A stretch of DNA of 39,857 nucleotides from Flavobacteriia bacterium (lineage in GTDB: Bacteria > Bacteroidota > Bacteroidia > Flavobacteriales > Schleiferiaceae), in contig CATILC010000017.1 of NCBI GenBank assembly GCA_949516455.1, positions 1 through 39,857 on the forward strand. Reading direction: 5' to 3'. Below the pieces are notes generated by a model. The model was not told the origin of the DNA. It made no database searches and saw only the letters and a list, made by a program, of their open reading frames with translations. The position numbers were made by a program, and so were the translations under genes. This document shows positions 17,190 to 25,559 of the stretch, piece by piece (positions within the stretch are counted from its first letter, which is position 1; each line of letters starts with the position of its first letter).

Positions 17190-18581
17190 ATGAATAGACA
17201 ATATTCCATTTCGCTTCCCACTTTCCTATCCTTGACGTTTGTGCTTCTCCTGTCGGCCTGCAGCGGTTCTAGAAACTTGTATAAAAAAGGAGGTCAGCTC
17301 GAAGAAGCAGGCATGTACCGGGAAGCCACCGAATATTACATCAACGCGCTGGCACGCAAAAAAACCAATGTAGATGCGAAGATCGCGTTGAAAAGATCTG
17401 GACAGAAAGTGCTGGACGAATATCTGACCTCCTTTTATCAAGCGCATGCCATTGACCAGCACCAGCGGGCGGTGGAATCATATCTGAAGGCCGAACAATT
17501 CAGAGACCGGGTGAAATTGGTTGGTGTGGGACTGGAGTTCCCGCCGAATTATGAAGAATTCTTTTTTGAATCGAGACTGGACCATGTGACCGATCTGTAT
17601 GCGCAGGCCAAGAAACTGATGGGATCTGAAGATTACGATGAGGCGAAAGTATATCTCGAGCAGATCAAAGATCTGATGCCGGGGTACGAAGATGTACAGG
17701 AGCTGAGTCTGACCGCTTTTCAGGAGCCCATGTACCGATCGGCTCTCATGCATTACGAAAAGAACGAATACCGCGAGGCATACCGACTCTTCTCAAGGAT
17801 AAACGAAAAAGGCAGCTATAAAGAATCAAAAGAACTGGAAGGCATTTGTCTCGAAAATGGCCGATTCACTATCGGCATCCTTCCCTTCAAGAATCAAAGC
17901 CGAGTGAACGGGACAGCCGAGGCATTGGCTGCTGCGATATCCAAAGAACTCATCGGATCGGACAACCCATTCATCCAGGTCTTGGACCGGAGCAGAACGG
18001 CCGACATCCAAGAAGAACAATTCATCAATATGTCCGATGAGATAGGCAATATGAAGCCAAAGATGACCGCTCAATTCCTTGGAGCTGAAGCCCTCTTGAT
18101 CGGAGAAGTAGTGAAAGCCGATATGAAGAAAAATGGTTTGGAACGCACGATGAACAAGGGATTCAGATCGGAAGCCATAAGGGTCAAAGACGCGAAGACT
18201 GGAAAGATGAAGACGTCCTACACCTATCATCGCACGACGTATTACGGAGTGAAGAAAGAAAACCGAGCGGTCATCGGCTTCCAGTATCGACTGATCTCGA
18301 CCGCTACGAGCGAAATACTTGCGGCCGACCTGATCACCTTGGAGCGTTCAGATCAAGCAGAGTATATCGAATACAATGGCAATATCGATCAGCTCTATCC
18401 AGGTACTTGGGGGAAATATAAAATATCGGATAAGGTAGATCGGAACTACAGAGTCCGTCGAAATCTGAAAAAACTGTCCAAGGCAAAAAAGTCTGTACGT
18501 ACGGCTGAAGAATTGGCAACCGATATTTATGGGGATATCGCTAAAAAAGTGGCGAATGAACTGGAAAAGCAGCTTCAATGA
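17190..18581 (+). CDS. CsgG/LpoB-like lipoprotein with N-terminal tetratricopeptide-like repeats
   Basis: The product is 463 residues. A lipoprotein signal ends in the lipobox LLSAC, Cys near residue 24. Helical TPR-like repeats follow (KKGGQLEEAGMYREATEYY; later KLMGSEDYDEAKVYLEQI and HYEKNEYREAYRLFSRI). From about residue 230 comes a CsgG/LpoB-type domain (FTIGILPFKNQSRVNGTA; FIQVLDRSRTADIQEEQF; LGAEALLIGEVVKAD). CsgG-fold proteins form outer-membrane secretion channels or act as envelope lipoprotein regulators; the family does not settle which applies here. The start at 17190 gives the correct signal peptide; an upstream ATG at 17145 would bury it. The next gene starts 4 bp after the stop and encodes another lipoprotein, so they form an operon. 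No curli genes are nearby. Confidence 0.78.
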   Translation: MNRQYSISLPTFLSLTFVLLLSACSGSRNLYKKGGQLEEAGMYREATEYYINALARKKTNVDAKIALKRSGQKVLDEYLTSFYQAHAIDQHQRAVESYLKAEQFRDRVKLVGVGLEFPPNYEEFFFESRLDHVTDLYAQAKKLMGSEDYDEAKVYLEQIKDLMPGYEDVQELSLTAFQEPMYRSALMHYEKNEYREAYRLFSRINEKGSYKESKELEGICLENGRFTIGILPFKNQSRVNGTAEALAAAISKELIGSDNPFIQVLDRSRTADIQEEQFINMSDEIGNMKPKMTAQFLGAEALLIGEVVKADMKKNGLERTMNKGFRSEAIRVKDAKTGKMKTSYTYHRTTYYGVKKENRAVIGFQYRLISTATSEILAADLITLERSDQAEYIEYNGNIDQLYPGTWGKYKISDKVDRNYRVRRNLKKLSKAKKSVRTAEELATDIYGDIAKKVANELEKQLQ

Positions 18582-18585
18582 TCGA

Positions 18586-19971
18586 ATGAAGAATAGACTC
18601 TCTGTTTTTCTCCTGGCCACTGCCTTTGCTGCAGCTTCGGCCTGTTCGGTGACACAAAAGACCAAGCAGGCTGAAACTCCGCCGCCCGACCTTAGGCCCG
18701 AATGGGTGAAGACCCGTCCATTTCGACCTGGCGTGTACACTGGGATCGGTTCAGCTCCCAAAGTGGGTGTGGGCGCAGATCATCAGTCACAGGCCAAATA
18801 TCAAGCGCTCAATGACCTGGCCAGTGAGATCTCGGTGACCATTTCGGGGAGTTCTCTTCTTTATCAGGCAGAGGCCAACGATCGCTATGCCGAAAGTTTT
18901 CAATCCAGTGTCAAAACCCGCACGGTCGAGCAGCTCACCGGCTATGAACTCTCGGGCATCTATGAAGATGATGACCAATACTGGGTTTGGTATACATTGG
19001 ATAAGGCCGTCTATGCGAGCGACAAGAAGACCCGGAAGCAGAAGGCCATTGAACTGGCTCTTTTTCACCGTGGTCTGGCGAAGGATCATCTCACTGCAGG
19101 AGAAGACATTCTGGCCATTGAAAACTACCTCAAGGCGCTGGAGGACCTTCATGATTTTTGGAACGAGGCCCTCAAGGCCGATGTGGACGGTCAAGAAGAC
19201 CTTTTGGGAAACCGCATTCTCTCAGAATTGGGAGAAGTGGTCCGGAACATCCGCATCGATCCCATCAGCGAGATACACGAAGTGCTTATCGGAAAGAAAT
19301 TGACCGATGACCTGGCCTTTGAGATCACGGGACACAGTGGTGCTGACTTGGAAAATGCACCCGTATTCGTCAATCTCAGGGGGTATCGGATGCCCAGTAA
19401 TCAGCTCAGCAGCGACCGCAATGGAATGATCGTCGCCCGGGATCTTCCCAGGGAACTTCGGCCTGAAAAGAGTGAACTTCGATGCACCCTGAACATGGTC
19501 AACCTGATCGAAAGGAGCACGAAAGACCCCATGATCGCCATACTGGCAAATAGCATCAGCCCACCCTCTGCGAGTTGCAGTGTTCAGTTTCGCTACCCCA
19601 GCATCCAATTGGTTCAGGCAGAGAATTCAGATGGTCCAACTGCCAATGGATCAGATGAGTTTGTATTGGAATTGAAGTCGCTTCTGTACAAGAGCGGATT
19701 TGATGTGGTCGATCGAAATGGAGAGATGCGCATAGAGGTCGGGAGGGTTTTTCGCGAAAGCATCAAGCGAAACAAATTCGTTCACACCTCCCTCGATCTT
19801 CGACTGAGGTTGACCGACGACTCGGGCAGATTGCTGAATGAGGTAAGTGCTCGAGAGATCAAGGGCACTCATCTTTCTGCCGAACAGTCCAGAAGAGAAG
19901 CATTGGACAAGGCACGTGAGGCACTTAAAAAGCGATATTACAGGGACCTCTTGCGCCCGGTCTTTCCCTGA
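18586..19971 (+). CDS. LPP20-like lipoprotein
   Basis: The product from 18586 has 461 residues. A lipoprotein signal (MKNRLSVFLLATAFAAASAC) places the lipidated Cys at residue 20. An LPP20-type domain follows: PEWV, YTGIGSAP, then QSQAKYQALNDLASEISVTI and VKTRTVEQL with YWVWYTLDK. The middle part (about 240-330) looks like an Ig-type beta domain. The C-terminal 100 residues resemble a second small alpha/beta domain (LKSLLYKSGFDVVDRNGEM; SRREALDKAREALKKRYYRD). LPP20-fold proteins include Helicobacter LPP20 and Vibrio FlgP, both envelope lipoproteins; the role here is unknown. It begins 4 bp after the CsgG-like gene. CsgG-fold and LPP20-fold lipoproteins also occur together in some flagellar outer-membrane assemblies, but no motility genes are in the window. 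Confidence 0.75.
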   Translation: MKNRLSVFLLATAFAAASACSVTQKTKQAETPPPDLRPEWVKTRPFRPGVYTGIGSAPKVGVGADHQSQAKYQALNDLASEISVTISGSSLLYQAEANDRYAESFQSSVKTRTVEQLTGYELSGIYEDDDQYWVWYTLDKAVYASDKKTRKQKAIELALFHRGLAKDHLTAGEDILAIENYLKALEDLHDFWNEALKADVDGQEDLLGNRILSELGEVVRNIRIDPISEIHEVLIGKKLTDDLAFEITGHSGADLENAPVFVNLRGYRMPSNQLSSDRNGMIVARDLPRELRPEKSELRCTLNMVNLIERSTKDPMIAILANSISPPSASCSVQFRYPSIQLVQAENSDGPTANGSDEFVLELKSLLYKSGFDVVDRNGEMRIEVGRVFRESIKRNKFVHTSLDLRLRLTDDSGRLLNEVSAREIKGTHLSAEQSRREALDKAREALKKRYYRDLLRPVFP

Positions 19972-20020
19972 AGTCATCCCATTTTAAAGTGGATACGGCT
20001 GTTCATCGATTGAAATAAAA

Positions 20021-20044
20021 AAAAGGAGCCCAAAGGCTCCTTTT
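20021..20044. terminator. Bidirectional intrinsic terminator between convergent lipoprotein genes
   Basis: AAAAGGAGCC and GGCTCCTTTT form a 10-bp perfect stem around the loop CAAA. The minus strand continues with an eight-U run, so it is strongest for the small lipoprotein gene ending at 20065. The plus strand has only the four Ts of the stem end plus C, a weaker terminator for the LPP20-like gene ending at 19971. Confidence 0.88.
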
Positions 20045-20064
20045 CAATGAAAAGCTGAATCCGA

Positions 20065-20634
20065 TCAGCGGTTTTCCATTTTTTCCATTTCCTCGTTGAA
20101 GGTCTGCTTGAACTTCTCGTAGTTGTAATCGATGCGCAGACTCTGATCATTGCTCAAGGTCTTGTAGTAGTCATCGACCAGGTCATCTCCGGAAAGTTCC
20201 AAGGCCACATAATACTTGTATTTCTGGGTGGCTGTGACCATCATCAACTTGTCGCATACAGGCTTGATACCGCTCAGGCGTTCGTTGATCACGGTACGGC
20301 TGTTCTGCTCAAAGCGCTCCAAGACTTCCTCAACGTTGTTGAATTCAGAAGACTTCACGTAGTTGTCGCCGACCACTTTCATGGTGCTGGAGATCTGGGC
20401 TGCGAGTTCTTCCCGCGCGTTGCTCAAGGCCTTCTTTTTGGCCACATTGGCGTCTGTACTCTCACCAAATGAATAGGAACGAAAGTGTTTTTTGTCGCTT
20501 TTGAATTCACTGCAAGGAAGAATGATCTCCACCTCGCCTTTTGGCATGGGCATCTCCTTCTTGCTCTTACATGAGGTCGCACCCAGCGCAAATAAGGAAA
20601 CTAGGGCGATAAGAATATGCTGATTCATTTTCAT
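20065..20634 (-). CDS. Small LPP20-like lipoprotein
   Basis: The product from the ATG at 20634 is 189 residues. The signal peptide ends in the lipobox-like GATSC (Cys22; ATG at 20628 would remove two residues). The mature part contains FRSYSFGESTDANVAKKKAL, NAREELAAQI, then RTVINERLSG and KYKYYVALELSGDDLV. The order of an Ala-rich helix after a beta strand, an ERL-type strand and a Tyr-rich strand parallels the LPP20-type domain of the lipoprotein at 18586-19971, so I infer the same fold. It lies on the opposite strand and shares a terminator with that gene. Function is unknown. TAAATTTTG occurs 5 nt before the ATG, one base longer than the promoter consensus. Confidence 0.72.
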   Translation of the reverse strand: MKMNQHILIALVSLFALGATSCKSKKEMPMPKGEVEIILPCSEFKSDKKHFRSYSFGESTDANVAKKKALSNAREELAAQISSTMKVVGDNYVKSSEFNNVEEVLERFEQNSRTVINERLSGIKPVCDKLMMVTATQKYKYYVALELSGDDLVDDYYKTLSNDQSLRIDYNYEKFKQTFNEEMEKMENR

Positions 20635-20700
20635 GGGTTCAAAATTTAAAGAGTTGTACATGCGAACTTACAGACAAAGCACGTGCCACTCTTATTGCTT

Positions 20701-21780
20701 TTAGAGAAAAGGATCGGAAATGGTCGTGTCCTGAACAAATTCTAGATCCGTCAGTGCGGAAAGAAATGCTTTGAGCGCTTGTTTTTGGCGCAAACTCCAA
20801 TTTCTGCCTATGCCTGCTGCTTTCATATTGGGGTCTGTGGTGGGCGTCACATGGCCGCCATCGTTGTAAAACTCGATGACCTGCCCCAGCGTTTGAAATC
20901 GCCCGTCGTGCATGTAGGGCGCTGTAAGCTCTATATTCCGCAAAGTCGGAATCTTGAATTTGCCGCGATCGGACGGGTCACCGGTCACTTGCTCTCTGCC
21001 TGCACCTGGCATCAAAACGCTGTCCAGACCATTGTTGGAAAACTGCAAGTTGCCAAAGGCGCCAAAGGTGTTTCCTGTGGTCAGGTCGCCATGGCAATGG
21101 AAACAATCGCCCTGCTCACTGTGAAAGAGGTTGTAGCCTTCCAACTCCAGATCGGTAAAGGTCAGTTCACCCTTCTTGAACCGGTCGTATCGGCTGTTGG
21201 CTGATACCAGCATGCGTTCGAATTGGGCCAGCGCCTTGAGGATCCGTTCCCTGCTCACCGCGCTGCTGCCGAAAGCCGCCTTGAACAGAGGCGGGTACAT
21301 GGGGTCAGCTTCGAGTTCCGAAAGTGCATTCGGCCAATCCTCGTGCATTTCTATAGGATCCTCAACAGGTTGAGCAGCCTGTTCTTCCAAAGAGTTCGAC
21401 CGGCCATCCCAAAACAGGAAGTCCTGCCAGGCCAAATTGATCAAGGGTGGGGCATTGAATGTCCCTGCGATGCCGTCTATACCTACGCTGTATTGATTTG
21501 GATCGGAGAATGAATGATCGGGTAAATGACAACTGCTGCAGCTCATGGAATTATCTCCCGAGAGACGCACTTCATAAAAGAGACGTCGCCCAAGGGCAAC
21601 ACCTTCCTCGGTGAGCGGATTCCCATCGGGCAGATCGGCCGGTGGAAATCCATTGGGATTCACCCAGGCGATCGGATGGGTGATGTGCGTGTCTTCGGTG
21701 CGAGATGGCGACTCATCCACGCAGGAGAACAAAGCGGGCAGCACAAGCAGCCAAGAGAGATTTCGAAATGTTCTGATCAT
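20701..21780 (-). CDS. Dihaem cytochrome c peroxidase (MauG/CcpA superfamily), lipoprotein
   Basis: The 359-residue protein carries two c-type haem motifs, CSSCH (81-85) and CFHCH (226-230), the layout of bacterial dihaem cytochrome c peroxidases, which reduce H2O2 in the periplasm. The opening EGVALGRRLFYEVRLSGDNS and later FKIPTLRNIELTAPYMHDGR are family-typical; the Met in YMHDGR is a candidate distal ligand of the high-potential haem. The N-terminus ends LFSC (Cys20), so the protein is probably lipid-anchored. Members of this superfamily also include MauG-type oxidases, so the exact reaction is not certain. A TACCTTTG element 9 nt before the ATG suggests its own promoter, separate from rluD upstream. 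Confidence 0.9.
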   Translation of the reverse strand: MIRTFRNLSWLLVLPALFSCVDESPSRTEDTHITHPIAWVNPNGFPPADLPDGNPLTEEGVALGRRLFYEVRLSGDNSMSCSSCHLPDHSFSDPNQYSVGIDGIAGTFNAPPLINLAWQDFLFWDGRSNSLEEQAAQPVEDPIEMHEDWPNALSELEADPMYPPLFKAAFGSSAVSRERILKALAQFERMLVSANSRYDRFKKGELTFTDLELEGYNLFHSEQGDCFHCHGDLTTGNTFGAFGNLQFSNNGLDSVLMPGAGREQVTGDPSDRGKFKIPTLRNIELTAPYMHDGRFQTLGQVIEFYNDGGHVTPTTDPNMKAAGIGRNWSLRQKQALKAFLSALTDLEFVQDTTISDPFL

Positions 21781-21789
21781 GACTTATTG

Positions 21790-21797
21790 CAAAGGTA
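21790..21797 (-). promoter_or_regulatory. Predicted -7 promoter element for the cytochrome c peroxidase gene
   Basis: The minus strand reads TACCTTTG, an exact TAnnTTTG match in the 45-bp gap after rluD. It ends 9 nt before the ATG at 21780, implying a leader of only a few bases. Confidence 0.5.
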
Positions 21798-21825
21798 GAA
21801 CGCATCCAACAGCCTAATTGTGCGT

Positions 21826-22857
21826 TCAGTCAGTCGAAAGGGCCGAAGAATAGGTCCTCCACTTGGCACACAATGCCTCGAATGCCGTTGGCAGTTCCGT
21901 GTGGAAGCTCAGGCGTTTTTCAGTTTTGGGGTGACTTATGCCCAAGGTCCTTGCGTGCAGTGCCTGATGGGGCATCAACTCAAAACAATTTTGGATGAAC
22001 TGTTTGTATTTCGCTGTATTCAGGCCCTTGAGGATCTTATTGCCTCCATAGCGCTCATCCCCGAACAAGGTGTGACCGGCGAATTTCATGTGCACTCTGA
22101 TCTGGTGTGTACGCCCTGTCTCCAAACGGCACTCCACGAGGGTCGTGAATCCAAAGCGCTCAAGTACACGATAGTGGGTCACCGCATGCTTGCCCATATT
22201 TCCATCTGGAAAGACAGCCATCTGCTTTCTGTCTTGCAGACTTCTTCCAATGTTTCCCTCTATTCTCCCCTCATCTTCCTTTACGTCGCCCCAGACCAAC
22301 GCTGTGTACATCCGATCCGTACTGCGCTCAAAGAATTGCCTGGACAAATGCGACAGGGCATAATCGTTCAGCGCCACCACCATCACCCCACTCGTGTCCT
22401 TATCCAGTCGGTGAACGAGTCCGGGTCTTTCGTGCTCTTTCACCTGTGGCAGACTGTTCATGTGATGAAGCAACGCATTGACCAGTGTTCCGCTGTAATG
22501 GCCGTATGCCGGATGTACGACCATGCCTGCCTGCTTGTTCAATACGCAGACGTCTTCGTCTTCGTAAAGAATATCAAGAGGAATATCCTCCGCAATGAGT
22601 TCGATTTCCCGGGGAGGATGGGCCAGCACGACCTGAACCACGTCCCCAGCCTTCACTCGGTAGTTGGCCTTCACCACCTTTGAATTCACTCGCAACGAAC
22701 CAGAGCGGCCAGCCTCCTGGATCTTGTTCCTGGAGGTGTTGCCCAACAGATTGAACAGGAATTTATCGATCCTCAGTGGATTCTGTCCGGCATCAGCGAC
22801 GAATCGATGGTGCTCATAGAGTTCCTCTCCAGACTCGTGAAGTTCGTCCTCCTTCAA
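21826..22857 (-). CDS. rluD: RluD-type ribosomal large subunit pseudouridine synthase
   Basis: RluD-family enzymes convert uridines of 23S rRNA helix 69 to pseudouridine. From the TTG at 22857 the product has 343 residues. An S4 RNA-binding domain covers about 25-85 (LRIDKFLFNLLGNTSRNKIQ). The catalytic domain carries HRLDKDTSG, with Asp152 the expected nucleophile, and ETGRTHQIRVHM. The only in-frame ATG (22935) would add 26 unrelated residues overlapping the upstream gene by 82 bp. The TTG overlaps the upstream stop as TTGA, the usual 4-bp coupling geometry, so I chose it. Which rRNA site is modified (RluD versus RluA/C) is assumed from similarity. Confidence 0.9.
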   Translation of the reverse strand: MKEDELHESGEELYEHHRFVADAGQNPLRIDKFLFNLLGNTSRNKIQEAGRSGSLRVNSKVVKANYRVKAGDVVQVVLAHPPREIELIAEDIPLDILYEDEDVCVLNKQAGMVVHPAYGHYSGTLVNALLHHMNSLPQVKEHERPGLVHRLDKDTSGVMVVALNDYALSHLSRQFFERSTDRMYTALVWGDVKEDEGRIEGNIGRSLQDRKQMAVFPDGNMGKHAVTHYRVLERFGFTTLVECRLETGRTHQIRVHMKFAGHTLFGDERYGGNKILKGLNTAKYKQFIQNCFELMPHQALHARTLGISHPKTEKRLSFHTELPTAFEALCAKWRTYSSALSTD

Positions 22858-24662
22858 TGCACGATCAGCTTGAATGCTGCTGAGAAGCCGCTTTCCAACC
22901 CCAGCACACGGAAATAATAAAGACCAGATGGCCAATCCGATATATCCAGTTCATCTGTTCCTTCTGTGAGGATCCCCTCAACTACAACTCTTCCATAGAG
23001 GTCGAACAAAGCCCAAGAGCATTCCTCTTCTGTGCCCGTTCGAATCTGGATTCGATCATCTGCAGGATTGGGATGGACTTTCAGCTCACTGGTCCGCCCT
23101 GCCGATCCCAGATCGGATGGCTGGTAGCTGAAATAAGGACGCAGCATCAGGTTCCCCGAAAAAAGGGATTGATACCAGCTGACTCCATCATTGTAGAAGA
23201 TCTGGGTGGTGGTGTCCCCATCGGGCCGATTGACATCGAGACCGACATTCAAGGGCTCCACAGTTCGTTGCTTGAGCCCGATGAACACCGACGCATCCAC
23301 GTAAATACTGCTGTCCAGTGCGTAGGCAGAAAATTGATCGTGGTTGAAATACGCCGGAACGTACATACTGTCCGAGAGATAGAGCTCGTTGCCAGGAATG
23401 CCGTTTTGATTCTCCCAGATACCGATCTGGAAACCATTGAGTTTAGCGTCCACCTTTGCCTGGCCGAAATAGAGATAGAGGCCCTTCAGGGTATCTGGTT
23501 TCAATGGGGTGAAAAGAATGGATGTCACGGCACCTCCCACATTGCTCAACCCGTAGACCCTTTCGGCACTTCCGTCGTCATAGGCATAGTAATTACTGAA
23601 TCGATGAAGGCCTTTGACAGTATCGTTGGAGCGAAAACCATCATTTGCCCCGGTCATCAGGCTGATAACAGACAGATCGAATTCTCCTGAAGGCGCAGGT
23701 ACCAGGGTCACGGGATCCAGTGGAACAGGAACGATCAGTTCTTTATTGTAGGCAAAGTTGTTCCAGGGAATGCCGTTCTTCTGCTGAATTTTCGTCCCGT
23801 CGTAAAAGAGTTCATATCCACGCAGATTGATGCTCACTGTGAGCGAGTCGCCGTTCTTTTTGTAATGCAGATCGAACTCGTCCTTGAACGGGTCGGGAAC
23901 GCCTTGAAGATGGAACCAAGGGATCTGCCAGTAGTCCTTCAATAAAGACGGGTGTTGACGGGTGAATGCGGCATCTGTGATGGCCGTATCTGCCGCATTT
24001 CTGTTCTCTTCCAGACGGACGTAGTCCACATTCCATATATCAAATGATCCGGACCGGGCGCCGAAGGCCGCGATCCTGAAGCGAAAGCCGTCTTGCAGCC
24101 AGAGTGCAGAATCCACCGGAAGGATGGCGGCACGAAATCCGTCAAAACCCAATGGACCTCTCTTCCATACCTGGAACCATGCGGAGTCTTGAGGCGACCA
24201 AAAATCGACGGTCAGAGCATCCCCGCTGCGCGGCCGCTCCCCTCTTCCGCCCTCTTGGTAAAAAAAGCTGAGATACACCCCAGTTGGATTCGGACCAAAG
24301 CGAATGAACTTTGAGCTGAGTACATCGGCAATGCTGTCGCTGCTGTTGTCCAGTATGTCGTATGCCTGGCCATTCTCATCCAGCCCATCGAAAGTGGCCA
24401 CACCCAAAGTCGGTACATCCCTTCCGTAGCTGTCGTTGACCCACACTTTGGAATCGCACCATCTCCGCTGATCCGGCCAACCCTCTACACCGGAGAAATC
24501 GTCCAACAGCGGCAGTCCGATCGTATCGCAGACTGTATTTGATTGTTTACGAGCGTCAAAAGAACGCTGGGTCACCGGACCCAATCGCTCCATGATCTGT
24601 GCCGAAAGACCGTGCACGCCCAGCACACCGATCAACAAAAAGAGCAGCCACTTATTCCGCAT
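22854..24662 (-). CDS. T9SS type A sorting domain-containing secreted protein
   Basis: The 602-residue protein has a Sec signal peptide (MRNKWLLFLLIGVLGVHGLS, cleavage before Gln22). Its C-terminal domain of about 75 residues begins LKVHPNPADDRIQI and ends DISDWPSGLYYFRVLG then KLIVH, the type A signal for the type IX secretion system. It would be exported and released or surface-attached. The passenger (about 22-520) is beta-rich with repeated Trp/Tyr/Asp motifs (LLDDFSGVEGWPDQRRW; FDIWNVDYVRL), resembling jelly-roll/concanavalin-type folds in uncharacterised Bacteroidota proteins. No catalytic motif is recognised. The start overlaps the end of the PASTA gene by 11 bp; the stop overlaps rluD. 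Confidence 0.88.
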   Translation of the reverse strand: MRNKWLLFLLIGVLGVHGLSAQIMERLGPVTQRSFDARKQSNTVCDTIGLPLLDDFSGVEGWPDQRRWCDSKVWVNDSYGRDVPTLGVATFDGLDENGQAYDILDNSSDSIADVLSSKFIRFGPNPTGVYLSFFYQEGGRGERPRSGDALTVDFWSPQDSAWFQVWKRGPLGFDGFRAAILPVDSALWLQDGFRFRIAAFGARSGSFDIWNVDYVRLEENRNAADTAITDAAFTRQHPSLLKDYWQIPWFHLQGVPDPFKDEFDLHYKKNGDSLTVSINLRGYELFYDGTKIQQKNGIPWNNFAYNKELIVPVPLDPVTLVPAPSGEFDLSVISLMTGANDGFRSNDTVKGLHRFSNYYAYDDGSAERVYGLSNVGGAVTSILFTPLKPDTLKGLYLYFGQAKVDAKLNGFQIGIWENQNGIPGNELYLSDSMYVPAYFNHDQFSAYALDSSIYVDASVFIGLKQRTVEPLNVGLDVNRPDGDTTTQIFYNDGVSWYQSLFSGNLMLRPYFSYQPSDLGSAGRTSELKVHPNPADDRIQIRTGTEEECSWALFDLYGRVVVEGILTEGTDELDISDWPSGLYYFRVLGLESGFSAAFKLIVH

Positions 24663-25509
24663 GTGTGGAATCCATCAGGATTTGAGAAGAGTCTTTCATC
24701 GGTAAGGCCAACGTATCCATGGGCCATTTGGTACTGTCCCAGCTCAACCAGATGTCTACATCCGTTCCGAGCCGAACGCCCTCCGGCAAGCGAGCAATCG
24801 GATTCTGTCGATGCACACGGGCTTTGGAGCTGTCCATGGAGATCCCCATTGGAGATCCCTCCCAAGAGACCAGTCCGATATTCAGAGATACCGACCTCAG
24901 TCGCTCTTTGGCTGTATTGAGATCCAGACCGCCTAAGAAAGGAACCTCTGTGGTTTGTTCACTCAGTCCACCGCCAAGAACGAGATCGATCACACTCCCT
25001 TTGGTCAAAAAGGGACGGCCTTTGAGCTCTTCCCCATCGCTGATTACCCGGACAACAACGTCTTTGCCGATGTAAGGCACATAAGTGATCTCTCCCAGGA
25101 CAAAGCCTTTGGTATGCAGGTCGTAGGTGGCTCTTCGAACGGTTTTTTCGATGAGATCCGGCATTTGGATCATCGGCTCGCGCACCGGATTCATCGTCAG
25201 CTTTATTGCCCTTCCTTCTTTGACGACCGAACCTGCGCGGGGATATTGATCCCAAACCTCCGAATCCTCAAAGGCGGAGTTGTATTCACTGCTGTCGAGC
25301 ACCTCCCAGCTGAGTTTCTGTTCGGCCGTGACGACCTGTGTTTCTTCGAGATCGAGACCGATCAAAGAGGGCACTTCGATCATCTTGTCGTGAAAGGTGT
25401 AGCTCTCCAAACTCCAGCGAAGAAGAAGAAAGATCAGCACGAGGGCGGTCGTCCCGAGCATCAAGTTTGCCAAAAAGGTCTTGCTGAACAAAAACCGCAG
25501 TGCCTTCAT
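24652..25509 (-). CDS. PASTA domain-containing membrane protein
   Basis: From the ATG at 25509 the product has 285 residues: a short basic cytoplasmic end (MKALRFLFSKTF), one membrane helix (about 13-32), and about three extracytoplasmic PASTA repeats. Repeats open with MIEVPSLIGLDLEETQ, MIQMPDLIEKTVRRATYDL and TTEVPFLGGLDLNTAKERL. PASTA domains bind peptidoglycan fragments or beta-lactams in PBPs and Ser/Thr kinases, but no kinase or transpeptidase domain is present. The gene is divergent from ddl (peptidoglycan precursor synthesis), consistent with an envelope role. The open frame reaches 25572, but the TATATTTG element at 25516-25523 and the signal-anchor support 25509. Confidence 0.9.
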   Translation of the reverse strand: MKALRFLFSKTFLANLMLGTTALVLIFLLLRWSLESYTFHDKMIEVPSLIGLDLEETQVVTAEQKLSWEVLDSSEYNSAFEDSEVWDQYPRAGSVVKEGRAIKLTMNPVREPMIQMPDLIEKTVRRATYDLHTKGFVLGEITYVPYIGKDVVVRVISDGEELKGRPFLTKGSVIDLVLGGGLSEQTTEVPFLGGLDLNTAKERLRSVSLNIGLVSWEGSPMGISMDSSKARVHRQNPIARLPEGVRLGTDVDIWLSWDSTKWPMDTLALPMKDSSQILMDSTHAE

Positions 25510-25515
25510 TGAGGT

Positions 25516-25523
25516 CAAATATA
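25516..25523 (-). promoter_or_regulatory. Predicted -7 promoter element for the PASTA gene
   Basis: The minus strand reads TATATTTG, identical to the element before the CsgG-like gene, and ends 6 nt before the ATG at 25509. Transcription would begin at or within a few bases of the start codon. Confidence 0.5.
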
Positions 25524-25559
25524 GCAATAGGCCCTGTGGAGACGCCTCTCGCTTTGAAG

